Origin: Durusdinium trenchii
Lineage: Eukaryota; Sar; Dinophyceae; Suessiales; Symbiodiniaceae
Assembly (NCBI GenBank): GCA_963970005.1
Contig: CAXAMN010021224.1
Coordinates: 101,830-165,829 of the forward strand
Reading direction: 5' to 3'
DNA: 64,000 nucleotides
The position numbers and the translations under genes are program-made. Below the pieces are notes generated by a model. That model was not told the origin of the DNA. It saw only the letters and a list, made by a program, of their open reading frames with translations, and searched no databases. Below are positions 42,401 through 54,400 of this stretch, one piece after another. Each line of letters opens with the position of its first letter. Position 1 is the first letter of the stretch.

Positions 42401-45400
42401 CATGGCCGTCGTCGGATGTGGTATTTAATCCGTTTGACCGGACCCTTTCTTTTGAACACCCAACACTTGCATCACCCAACTGATTGGGTGGTCAAGCCTT
42501 CTTGCCTTGGCCGTTTTCAGGTGGAAAACTTCCGGGAAGAGGCGGATGGCTGGGGTGCGAGGGGGACTGGATGGTCGGACGGTTTGGTACCTCGAAGATT
42601 GAGCCTTTTTGTGTGGCGCATCCTTGGAGATCACCAAGGAGATCGCGAGATCGCTCCATGCTGACTTGTGCGACGAAAGTAGGGAATGAGGGTGGCCAGA
42701 AGGCAAAGGAATCTCATGTGGCGGGCTCATTCCCTCATTTCCACCTAGGTTCAGCACCAGTCGCTCCATGTCTCACCCTCAGAATCGCCCTCAAAATCGG
42801 TCGACCGGGTCCCCTACCCTTTGAGACGGAGGTCTGGTCGCGTGCCGTCGGGCCACAACCGTCGGTCGCTCCGCGAGCCACAGGACTTGGATCCCGAGGA
42901 GAAGAGGCGTCGAGAGGAGGAAGAGAAGAAACGCGAGGCGGCTCGAATGGCCAAGGCCTGCGGTTCCGCTGTGGTCGTTTTTGAGCCGGGGACCAGATGG
43001 AAGTGAGAGCCAGGGTAGACAGGGGTTTTCGTGAGCCGGCTTTGGGTTTTGGGAATCCCATCTTCAGCGCTTGGACCACTTGGGGAAGTGGAGGACCGAT
43101 TTGGTTTGTTCATTATACATTGTATTACGTGCCCTCTAGACTCCAGACAGCGTCAAAGTCACAAAGAATGACGTAATGACTGGATACCCTGGCAGCCTGT
43201 TGGAAAATGTTGGAACATATATTTGCTAAGTGGCCGCTTTTTAACAACTCCCTTCACGCAGAAAAGATGGCTATAGCTCAAAGCGCAAAAAGGCCCGGGG
43301 AGCTGCAGCGACCTGGTTGATCCTTTCGACGCGACGGACCGTGACAGATCCCGCACCGTTACGTCAGTCGGGTCACACGAACGAACAATGGAGACAGAAC
43401 CGGAGAACCGGGTGGTCGGGGTACCCGGGTTTTTTGGTTCGGTCGGTTGACTGTTGTCTCAGTGCAAGCACCTGCTTCAGCTGACAAGAGCACCAATTCA
43501 CTTGGCACCATCCCAGCTGAGGGAAGTGGCTCATACATGCCCATAACGATACAGGCCTAGCCTATGACCCCTGCCTGCTTCTACATGAACAGGCTTAGCC
43601 TAGCCTGTGATATAACCTATAACCTAGGATACAGGCCTAGGGCCTAGCCTAGGTCCAACCAGGTTTTTCGTCGATGTTCTTCGATGTCCGTCATTTTCTC
43701 CTTTCGCCAGGAGCGGGAGATGGGCATGAACCTGAAGAGTGGCCACTTGACCCGGCAACTCGGATTGCCAAACACAAACTCGGCACGAACTCGCTTTGGA
43801 GCTCGCTTTGCTTTAGAAAGGGAGCTTTTATGGTTTTCTCCGTGAACACGAATCGCCTGGCCTTTCTGGGTGAATGCTCTGGCCTTTTTGGGTGAATCCC
43901 ACTGGCCTTTTTGGACAGAGTCTTTTTGGGTGTGTTGCCCAGATTCGGCAGAACATCGGATTCCGCTGGTGTGCGGTCAGTGTGCGGTCAGTGGAGTGGT
44001 GTCTTTTGGGGGGGCCAGGCGCGATTGACAGGGACATCTATCAGACATCTATGATAGGAGCCTGTTGGATCTTTTTCGATCGTTCCATAAATTCAGCTTT
44101 CGAGGTGCTACCCTTCAAGCATCAAGTATAGACACTCATATAGAGCCAAACCCCGACAGAAGAACCTCTTTGCTCATGGATCGTCTTCAAAGGCAGTTTT
44201 CATGCACCAGAGACGAGTTGACTGTCCCCTCGAACCCTCGATGCTCAGATGTGTGGTGTGTTGCCTGGGGTCCCCAGCTCCGTGCCCCGAACTCCTGGTG
44301 ACCGAAGAAACGATCCTCCGGCAGCCAATTGGTCACACCGGCACACCAGGAAAAGTGGATCACCTTCAATATTAGCCTTATCTTGGTAATTGGGACACCA
44401 CTAAGCAAGAACTCTGTGGAAAAAAGGTAACCCATATTTTCCATGGAACACGTTGTCGAGGGAGTCAGGTTCACGACCCATCCACGCTTGTCGCCCATCC
44501 GTCAGGCGGCAGCGGATCTTGCGAGCTTGCTGCCGCCGTAGGCAAGACCCAGCACAGCTGGAGGCGCCAAGATGTGGCACAGATGCGAAGAAGGGGATGG
44601 ACGTAGAAACATCATTGAACTCCCTGAGGTCTGTTGGAGAAGATTTTGTTCATCCTGAGGGGTAGAGATATGCAGAGATCATTGGTAGATTTGGCCTCCA
44701 AAAAATGGACCAAGATCAGCACAATGAGCACTTTTTTGGTTCTGATGACGATGGGTGAATTTTGGGTGGTGAGGATAGGTTGAATCACTTTTGACGGCTG
44801 ATCGACACCTGCTGATCGACCTTCAAGCAGCTTGATCACAGATCACCAGATCACCAGATCTTCAGCTATAGACATACACCAGATCTACCATATACATGCA
44901 CCAGAGGTGCTAGATACGTACTGACGGACCCAGGTTCCAGAAACAAACAAGCTTGGTACATATTATAAATATGCCTATACATGACCTGAACAAAAGAAGC
45001 GCGCATGCATCCACAAGTACTAGGATGTACTAGGCATACTCGCGTATGCTAGTTGCAGCCAGTGGCTCAGGGGGGTAGGACAATCGTCAGTCGCTGTGTA
45101 GGCTTGACCTCGCTCGAGTTACTCCAATGAAGGGGCATGAACATGAACTTTGGAACAGGCGGCGTTTGATTCTCCTAACCTCAAAACTCAAGTCTTCAGT
45201 CAGAGCTTTTCAGGATCTTTGACTCCAGTCAGGGCGCACGACCTTTGACGGCCTTTGATCTCCACAGATCAGTCACGTGCTTGGAGAACTCCCCTTTGAG
45301 ATCTGTGGAGTACGGAGGACTCCCTGAAAACGGACATGGAGTGCGTGAAACACCACCTACTTGGTCGATCAGATGGTCATCCCCAAATCCTGGGCCACCC

Positions 45401-48400
45401 ATGTGATGATTTTCAGAAAGGAGCGCTCTGAGCGGCGCGTTTTTGCATTGTTTCATTTTGTTTCTATTGGGTTTCTATATTTGTATTGCGTTTCTATTGA
45501 TTTTTGTGCCACTGAAAGAATACTATTCTGCCTCAACCCCCCCCCTCCCCCAAAGGCAATTTCCAAAATTCCAATTTTCCAAAATTCCAATTTTCCAAAA
45601 TTCCAATTTTCCAAAATTCCAATTTTCCAAAAAAACCAAAGAAACCAAAAAAACCAATTGTGCCAGGACTTTGCCTCACCCCCTCTTCCCCCCATGGTCT
45701 GTGCAGAATTGGTTTTTTTTGTTTTTTTGGTTTCTTTGTTTTTTTTTTGGAAAATTGGAATTTTGGAAAATTGGAATTTTGGATTTTTTGATTTCCTGGG
45801 ATGTTTTAAATTTTCAATTTCCTTGGAAGTAGACAATACTACCACTTTCTCTCATTTCCAGAACAGTCTCTGAAACCCTCAGTGATTTGTTCATTAGGGT
45901 CTAATAATGCTCCTTCTGCTCCTTTAACTCGAAAATTGGTAATACCTGACATTTTAGAATTATAACCAGTAAAATTGACATCTGCAATTTTTTCAAATGA
46001 CATACCAATAATGAATTTGTTCTTTCTGTATTGACGATACGAAAAACTTAAACTGTCATGTACTGTATAGCTCTTCTTAAATAGTAAAAGATTTATGATA
46101 ATGATTGCGCTTCGAATTCTGTGTATTTCTGGGAATTGCTTAATTGAATTTGCCAACTTAAACTACGGGTGGCATCTTGAAAACCTTTGTACCTTGTAAG
46201 TCATTTGTATCAGCATTACCAGTATCATTAATTCTTCCATAGATCATAGGATTAATTCCATCTCTTATATACATAATTGTCAGGTAAGTATCGGTTCAGT
46301 TCTTCACCACTCCTTGGAGTTCTAAATAAGGTAATGAATGCTCCAGTCAGTTTAGAAGATGATTTTACAATATTCATATTAATTTCACCACCACCAGCAT
46401 TGAATGTTTGGGTGATTGTGTGATAACAATTTGTAATGTTTCTTATCTTGCCATTCCGCCCCCTCTATGTCCTGCCATTCTAACACTCAATGGCTGACAA
46501 GTAGCACCAATATAGACATCGTCATTTTGTCATTTAGTATTCTGTAAAATTTTGCCTTGGAGTAATCCACCATAACATTACATATTTTAACTAAGTTTAA
46601 ATGTTGTTTTTTAAATGAGTGATTGGGGTTAAATCCATTGCTTATATTGGTGCCGGGATTGATGTTCCAAAGGCCGTTCCCTTCAAAATTGATATAGCTG
46701 TGGCTCATTAAAGGGTTAGGTTCTTTCAAATCAGAAGTTACAGCGTAACCATCCAACATTTAAACAATATCGGATGGATTGCGGTAGTCAAGTCTTTTGG
46801 GACTTTTGTTCCTTTCCTTTTTGTTTTTATTGTAGGGGTAGCATAGGTTGTTGTAGCAAATGTATTAGGTTGTTCTTGATTGATCTTATTACAGCACTTG
46901 CAAGGTTATGCCCAACCAAACGGGTTATTTCTGGTGACTTTTCCAATTCTTCTATAACATGTTTGTATTTCTCATTGTGATGAACATTTCTAGTAGGTAC
47001 TAATAACAGATCATCCATAATATCCCTTGTTAAAGATCCATCACAACCACCTGTGCCACTTATGTATAAAGTCTTACTTGTTTTGTAAAAAGCACTTGGT
47101 GATGAATAGGCATTCCATAAGCCCCTGCGGTCTTCTATCTTCTCCTTGTTTGCTATATTTTTCTCTTCAGCATATAGTGTTCTATGTTGTTTAAAGTGAT
47201 CATTTAAGTTTCTTGTAAAGTCATTCATTCTATCATTCCAATTTTGGTTCTTTTTTTTCATAATCACTGTAGGTTTCTTGACCGATCTTACTGAATAACA
47301 TCTGGGCGCTTCCAGGCAGATCCTTCCAGGCAATGTCAGACACATCAATCATTCTCAAGAAAACGCATGAAAAAGGTTGAAAAATGCTCATTTTCATCGA
47401 AAAACGCGCCGCTCACAGCGCTCCCCTCTCATGATTTTCAGGGAGGGTCAGGGTTTAGGGGGGACGACCTCGCAGTGCCCGACCCTGGGAGCGGACACTG
47501 GAGAGCTTCTCATCATGGGCACCACAGGAGGATGTGGAGGTGCCCTTGGAGGAGGAGGAACATAATACATATCTTTCGGTGACTTGGCAGACTGGTTTGG
47601 GGCACCCATTTGGCAGAAGCCATAGAACAAGTCTAGTTTGAGTGTACTTGTAGACTGTACACATGTGACTCTTCTGAGTATATGGTCTATTCTGGGCAAG
47701 CCTGTGATGCTCCCAGGGCTGCAATTCATTCTCTGATTGGCTGGGTAATGAGAGGGCCACACAGTGGCCTTCGTGTTCATGTGTTCATGCCTGTCCCTGA
47801 GGATGACAAATGACCAAAGGTTCGAAAGCTCATTGAGACCAAGACAAATGAACCAGCACTCACAAAGGGGTGCGATCCATGGAGGTTAGGGGTGCCCAGA
47901 ACATCCACTCACTTGGGGACCAAACACCACCCCTTTGTGACTCCTGGAAGAGTTGGCTTGAAGGGTGTAACAGGCGTCTGTCCATTTTCACTGGCTCGGT
48001 TTATCTGTGATGCATAACCACTTTGGGTGTGGTATTGATAGGGATTCCATCCCCACATCAAACGATACATCAAACGATCTGGAACGTCGCCAAACCTGGT
48101 CCCTCACAGCCCCCTGGTCACGACAACGGGTGTTTTTTCATGGAAAAATGGGTCATTTTGGCACCCAGTGAATAGGACCGATGCTCAGCCAAAAGTGCCT
48201 GCCGGCACGGGGGTTCGGCTGAGGATCCCAACATCCCCTTGCTGGACGATGATGGGAACCCCCCTTGAGAATGAGCTGCTCGACAGCGTTCGTGAGGTCC
48301 TATTTTTCTCCAGCTTCCCGCGTCCTTGCTCCTAGTAGCGATGCCCTTTGTAACTAGTAGCTTCTTGTTCCTAGTAGTAATGCCAGGAACTACGAGTAGC

Positions 48401-51400
48401 TTCTTGCTACTCCAGCTTCCCAGCAGATGGCTTCTCTCTTGAGACCCCTCCAAAAGCGTGTTCGTCTTGAAGACTCCTTCTCCTTTCACCTATAACACAA
48501 GTGAACGGTGGGAGGAGTCAGGCGGCTTCGGCCTCGACGCCTTGGAGGAACCCGTCATGTGGGAACCTGCACCGTCTGTGGGGAACCCCTCCCTCACACC
48601 CTCCCACACAGAGAAGTCTTCTGTTGAGACCCACAACAGAAAAAACGGCGTTGTTGGTCATCTTCCAGGTCGGGGACGGTCGCCTGAAGAGACTGAAGAT
48701 ACATGAAGATCGTGTACTCGACGGCAGGTCGACTTTTAAGGAACACCCACACTCCTTCAGGACCTGCTCAAGTCAGTAGGCCATTCTGTTCACTCCGTAC
48801 CCAGGACAGTAGGTGGATTGATTTGGTGCACCTTGAGGACTGACACCCCCTGCGACGCCCCACGACCTTCGAACCTTCGGTGGACTTCGCCCCACACGCC
48901 CGAACGGGCCTGGGCCCTGGGCGTCGTGACGAACAAAGGATCGGGGTGGTGACTGACTTGGGAGTCCATGGGGAGGTCAGACGAAACGGGCACAATGCCC
49001 AGGCGAAACGGACAGGTGAAACATGGTGAAACGGAAACCACAAGAGAAGGCAGCCAGTGGAGTGCGTCCTCGATGGCCGATGGCCGCTGATGCCGTCCCT
49101 GATGTCCCTGATCCCCGGGCCCGTGCTGACGTGCTGAAGCATCCATCAGAGGCCTCCAAGAATTGACCGTGTGGTGGCGGACCATTTTTCCGAAGACCAA
49201 GCCAGACGTTGTGGCCCTCCTGCAGGGGGAAATCGAAGAAATCGATGCAGCTCGCAGGTACGGCATCATTACCTTCAGCCAGCACTCCGTGACCATTCGC
49301 CGCTTTGGCATAGTACTGTAGATGTCCATGTCTGACACCAGTATGGCAAACCCCCATGCCTTCGCGCCCTCAGTTGATGAACAGTTATCGTTGGGAACGG
49401 GATAACACCAGGCATTAGGTATTTGATGGGAGACATGAAGATGAGGCGACAGGGGGCTCTATATGTAAATCCCTGTAAGGCATGGTTTTTCAATGGTGTT
49501 TCTACAATGCTTACTGCAATTGTTTAAGACCACTGGTTTCGAATGGTCCTGACCCAGAACGACCCCTCATGCATTCTGGCCTCGACATTCTAAATCTAAA
49601 CGTGGGCCTCCGTCCGAGTCCCAAACCATGTCTTCTACAAGGGTCCATCCATGTGGAGAGAACTTTGTGGGACTCATTGAGGAGACTCATGGCGGAGACT
49701 CGCTGATCGATCGAGATCGGGGGTGTTTGGGGGTGTTTCCAATAGAGTGGATCCCTGCTTGCAAGGTTTGTTCCTTTTCAAGACGACACAAATATAACTT
49801 ACCTATATACAAGCTTCAAAGTTTCAAAGCAGGATGTCTATCGATCTCCCCTCTAAAAAGCTCCATACTTAACACAAAAACCTCCACATGATAAGTCTAC
49901 TCACCGGGTTTCGAGGCCCCCAGTGAATTGGGACACCCCACGAATACCAGGTATAACTAAGTGGAAAGTTCGCTGAACCTCCACTTTCCAGGATCGATCG
50001 ATCAAAACGGCGAAAGAGAGGATCTGCAGGGGCAGCTGGTCCGAGAAATTGACACCTATTTAACCACACCCATACCTGGAGTCGACCCGTTCGTACCTCG
50101 GAAAAAAGGTACATGCAAGTACTTGTTTTTATGGGGTCATGTCCCATTTTCTAAGGTACTTTGGAGACTCCAGGTACCTGGAAAACAGGCCAGGAAGGAC
50201 TCCAACCTCGTGAAATCTGCAGTCATCTGCGCATACTTCGTGATCTGCCAGGGCTCGGGAGTGGCTCCGATTTGCATCGGTTGATATGGTCAGGTGCCAA
50301 GAACGAGGTGCAGAATATCCCAGTGGAGATTGTCCGGAAGAACGGCAACGAAGGCGGATCTTCGGAGTGAAGGCTACGAAGGTGGGTTGGATTCTTGAAG
50401 ATGGAACGCACATCCCCACCCCCTTAACCATTGTTTTGAGGGGGGGGCCAGAAAAATGTAACGGGCTAAATGTAAGTTACATTTTTTCAGGTCCCCCCCC
50501 TGCTAAGGGGTAGGGATGTTAGCACCGATTCCGGGTGTCCATTTATCGGCCCGAAAAGAGAGAACCTTCGGGGTGTCCATGAACCACCTTAAGTCGGGGG
50601 GTCCAGGTATGTGTTAGTTTGCACATTCAGCAAATTCCATTGACGTGTGTATACCTGGACCCTCCAAAGTACCTTAGAAAATGGGACATGCCCCCATAAA
50701 AAACAGGTACTTGTACCCATTTTCCGAGGTACGAACTGAGACTCCAGGTATATACTGTAGGTGTTGGCTTTGGAGGTTTTTCAAGCCACACGGCCCCTGA
50801 GTCGCCTGAGTGGCTTGCCAGGCAAAGTGACCTGCACCTACCGCTTGGAACAGTTGTCGGCCATCCCAGGTGCCGAGCCCGACTGGAAACGAGCCGAACG
50901 CGGGAGAGGGAGTGCTTGAGGCATTTGGCCAGAGTGGAAGACCAAAGCCGAAAGACGCTCCAAAACATTAGGGGGCGAAAACAGGGGTGAGAGGATTGGG
51001 CCAAAAAGCGAAGGACAAGTTGTGGCGGGCCGTGAAAAACTACTTGGACTGCATCGAAGATTTGTCATGCGAAATCGTTCAGGCTGAACAGTGATCCCAA
51101 ATTCAGGGCCCTTCAGGCGATGTCTTGGTCACAAAGGACCTGTGTCTTTTCTCACCAGCCGCTACTCAACTCCACACATGAACTGGTATCATGTTTCGAG
51201 ACACCGCTGTTTTTTGGGGGGGACGCTCAACAGGCCTGACCTCGCGACCTCCTCGCGACCTCCTCGCCATTACTTACTGGCATCCAAACCTGCCGATGCA
51301 GCCGGAGCCTATGCCGTCCTCGATGTGACAGGCTTTGACTACGAAGAGGATGAGGGAGAGATCCAATTCAGAGATGGGGTGCAGACGGCGGAGATCTCGC

Positions 51401-54400
51401 GCCTCGCTCGACGAGCGCGGAGAGCCGATGGGTCGGAGGGTTCCTCCGGCCAACGGAGGGGATGCGGCCTTTCAGACCGATGAAGTGTAACGCAACGAGA
51501 AGCGTTCTGCTTCTCCTGGTGTTCCTTCCGCATGTGTAAGCCTGACAAAACTGCACAACTGATGCTCATTGCCAGCAACACCCAAGATTTTAATAGATCC
51601 CCTAGACCATGTAATGTTCATCCAATAACCACCTAAACTGGGTGTTGCTGGACATTTTTTGCTTTCTGGAAAGGTACCATGGCCAGGCAAGAGTGGCTTT
51701 CCCGGGCGGTGCTGATCTGAGGCTGACCATCTTGCCGAAGAAGCGAGGGGAGAGGAGTGATCGATTTCAAGTGGTGCTTGAGGAGACCCGCTCGTGGTTT
51801 CGGCTCGTGCCGATGTCAACGGGATCAACGAGGTGTTCCGGGTTCCGGGGTGCGGTGGGCGGTGCTCACCGGGCCATTTTGGGGTGGAACACCCAATCGA
51901 ACTGGGCTTTGACCCGGAGGGTGGGCATGGGTCGTTCAACCTGGAGCCCGACCAGTCCAATTGCCGACCGTCACCGGTCGAGCGGTCTCTTCCAAGGGGT
52001 TTTCCTTCTTGTTCTCCTGTGACATGTTGCGAGGCTCAGCGGCCCGGAGATCCGGATTTCCGGGACATCATGGGATGTGCGGGGAATGCATGTCTTACAA
52101 TATCCATTTTTAGTAGGTTCAACGACCAGATCCTGCACTACCCTGGTTTGGAGAAGATCAGAGCCAGTTTGCCACTCAGGAGCCCACAGGCGGTGCGGAA
52201 TTCAACCCGGACTTTGATGGGGGCGAAGAGCACCTGCGATTGAAAGGGATCGACTGGAGGGCATTTTTGACATGTAACACATGTTTGGCAGGATCCTATG
52301 ATGACGCTAACAGTGAGTCAACAACAAACATTTTGCTTACTGTTTTTGGAAGGGGTTGTGGATCTCCACATGGGACGTGATGAAGACGCATCCATCTCTG
52401 AACCACTTGCAGGTGCTCCGAAGTAACCTGTGGCCTGACTCGAGGGATGCATGAGCACTGGGTGTTTTGTGGAAGTCTTGATGGATGCCCTCAAAAGATG
52501 CTCAGATGTCCGCGAGATGAATTTCCTTTCTGATACACCTATACCCAGCCATGGATCACCCTTTTGGAGAATTGGGGACACCCCACTACACATCAAGCAA
52601 CATCAAGTAAGAAGTGGACAGTTCGGTTAAGAACACCTTTATTTTTCCAGCAATGGCCTGGGAGTCGGCACACCAGGGGCAGCTCATGAAACAGGCAGGC
52701 GCCCCTTGTACCAGGCGCCCCTTGTGAGGCAGGGGAACAGTCAAAACCCCGTCTCGTATGGATTTCTCAGCCCCTATGGGCTCCAACTCCGTTTCGAAGC
52801 TCCAAGACGGTCCCGACCCTCCCAAATCATGGCATCCAGTTACCACATGTTACCACGATGTCACTGGGAGTCCCAGTGGTTCTAGTTCGACTCAAACCAT
52901 AGACCTCACGAATCCCTGGTTCCATTCCTATACCAGCACCCTCCAAGTCCGGTGGTTTTTGGACACCTCGACTCACCTCTAAAGGCTATTACAAAAAGAC
53001 ACCTCTGTCGCGGAGGCTCCTGGTAGTGGTTTGTTTGGGATCCACCGAAATTGGACTTCCCCCCCGAAGGGCACGGATCCGAGTTTCCGTTTGGCACCTC
53101 CCGCCGGCACGGATCGTCACGTCGAGGTGCCAACGTCTGACGATCGTGGTGGAGAATGAGATCCGCGGAGGTCGTCCTGGGTCCGCGGATGCTGTACGAA
53201 GTACAATCTATAAAGGCTCAGGAAGGACCTATAGATAGACGGTGGGAGCTTGGCCGATTTTTGTTGGGGATGTGGGACATAGATGAAACAGGATGAAACG
53301 TACCTTCACTTCGGGGTTTAGCTGGCTGGTAGCCCCTACACTTACACGAATGACTATCCGGGAGCTCCATTTTTCACACCGAAATGAAGGTGCAGGTATC
53401 ATCGTCGGGTTCGTTTTCGAAGACATAGTTTCGCCTCAAGTTTCAGAGTCAAACCCACCTCGAATCCAGACATGAGCCCTGCGATCGAGATAGGAAGTTG
53501 GACATGATGTTGGAGCATCTTTTGAGTGGTTGAGGAGATACATTCGAAGGTCCTGGATAGGTCTCACACATTCGACGCATTTGGGCTCACTGATTGGATG
53601 GCGTGTGCGATGGTGTGTGCAACCTGAGTTGACCTCGATTGTTTGGGACGGACCAAGCAACCCCAGATTTACCAGGGCCATCCTGTCTGGGTGTCCTGGC
53701 TGGACTACCCCGCCCACTACCAATTGACAGGACACCCAGAGAGGATGGGTCCAGTCAGGGTCAAGTCGTCCAATCCAAAGAGGGCTCTGTCTTGGGCGAC
53801 CCCAAGAGATCTTCAGGGGGGGGCCACCCCATGGGCCTCTGCAGTTTTTGGGGGATGGCGGGTGGACCATGAAAACACCACAATCTCACTGAAAAGACTC
53901 CAAGGCTGGAGAGCCGGGTCCCGAGGTGCTTGGTGCTTGGTGGGGAAAGCAAGCAATCCTGGGAACCCATGACATGACCTCTGTTTGGAGGGGAGAAGAC
54001 CCTGTTTTAGTACATTTTGCTTCCAACTCCAGATGTCACTCTGGTTCTAGGTACATCTTTAGGTACCTCGAGGATTTGAGGGGTATTTCAATAGGGGGAC
54101 CTTCCAACTCCCGACCACTTGGATTTCCTTTGTTTTTGATTTTCCCAGTGGTCCAATGAGGGGTCAGGGGTTCTTTTCATGGTCTCCCTTATATTCAAAT
54201 ACACACCCAATGTAACTTGGGGCTTCCGTACATGCTGCCCCAACAATCCAGGGAGCATCTGGGTCGGTGGCGCCTCCAGGCAGTTGCTTCACCGCCTTGA
54301 TCGACGCCGTGGTGAACCTCGATGAGCTTCGACAGGCCCGCGGCGGGCGGGAAAAGACGACCGGCAGTGAAGCAGATGAGAGAAGAAGATCGGGTGGAAG

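Larger units (their letters stand above)
45417..47430 (-). mobile_element. Virus-derived insertion with terminal inverted repeats (Polinton-like virus remnant)
   Basis: A 2.0 kb block clearly richer in A+T than its surroundings, inside an exchanger intron. Ends are inverted repeats (GGAGCGCT[C/G]TGAGCGGCGCG then TTTTT) and an identical 11 bp sequence ATGATTTTCAG flanks it on both sides. On the minus strand it carries, in order, remnants of a class-3-lipase-like gene, a GIY-YIG nuclease and a double-jelly-roll capsid protein. These gene types occur together in Polinton-like viruses and related protist DNA viruses. All genes are frameshifted. Alternative: a TIR transposon that captured viral DNA. 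Confidence 0.75.
42956..49195 (+). other. 6.2-kb intron of the exchanger gene
   Basis: Runs from AAG|GCCTGC to CCGAAG|ACC. Contains the 2.0 kb virus-derived insertion (45,417-47,430), a tandem CCTAG-rich stretch near 43,548-43,650, a family-F hairpin copy (47,853-47,946) and a CTAGTAGC-type repeat (48,325-48,415). No other coding sequence seen. Confidence 0.55.

Noticed and set aside
45839..47352. Insertion as a dinoflagellate RNA-virus (dinornavirus) copy
   Set aside because: GIY-YIG nuclease, lipase-like protein and double-jelly-roll motifs do not belong to those small RNA viruses.
48325..48415. CTAGTAGC repeats as a possible CRISPR array
   Set aside because: Units are irregular, without equal spacers, and the window is eukaryotic.
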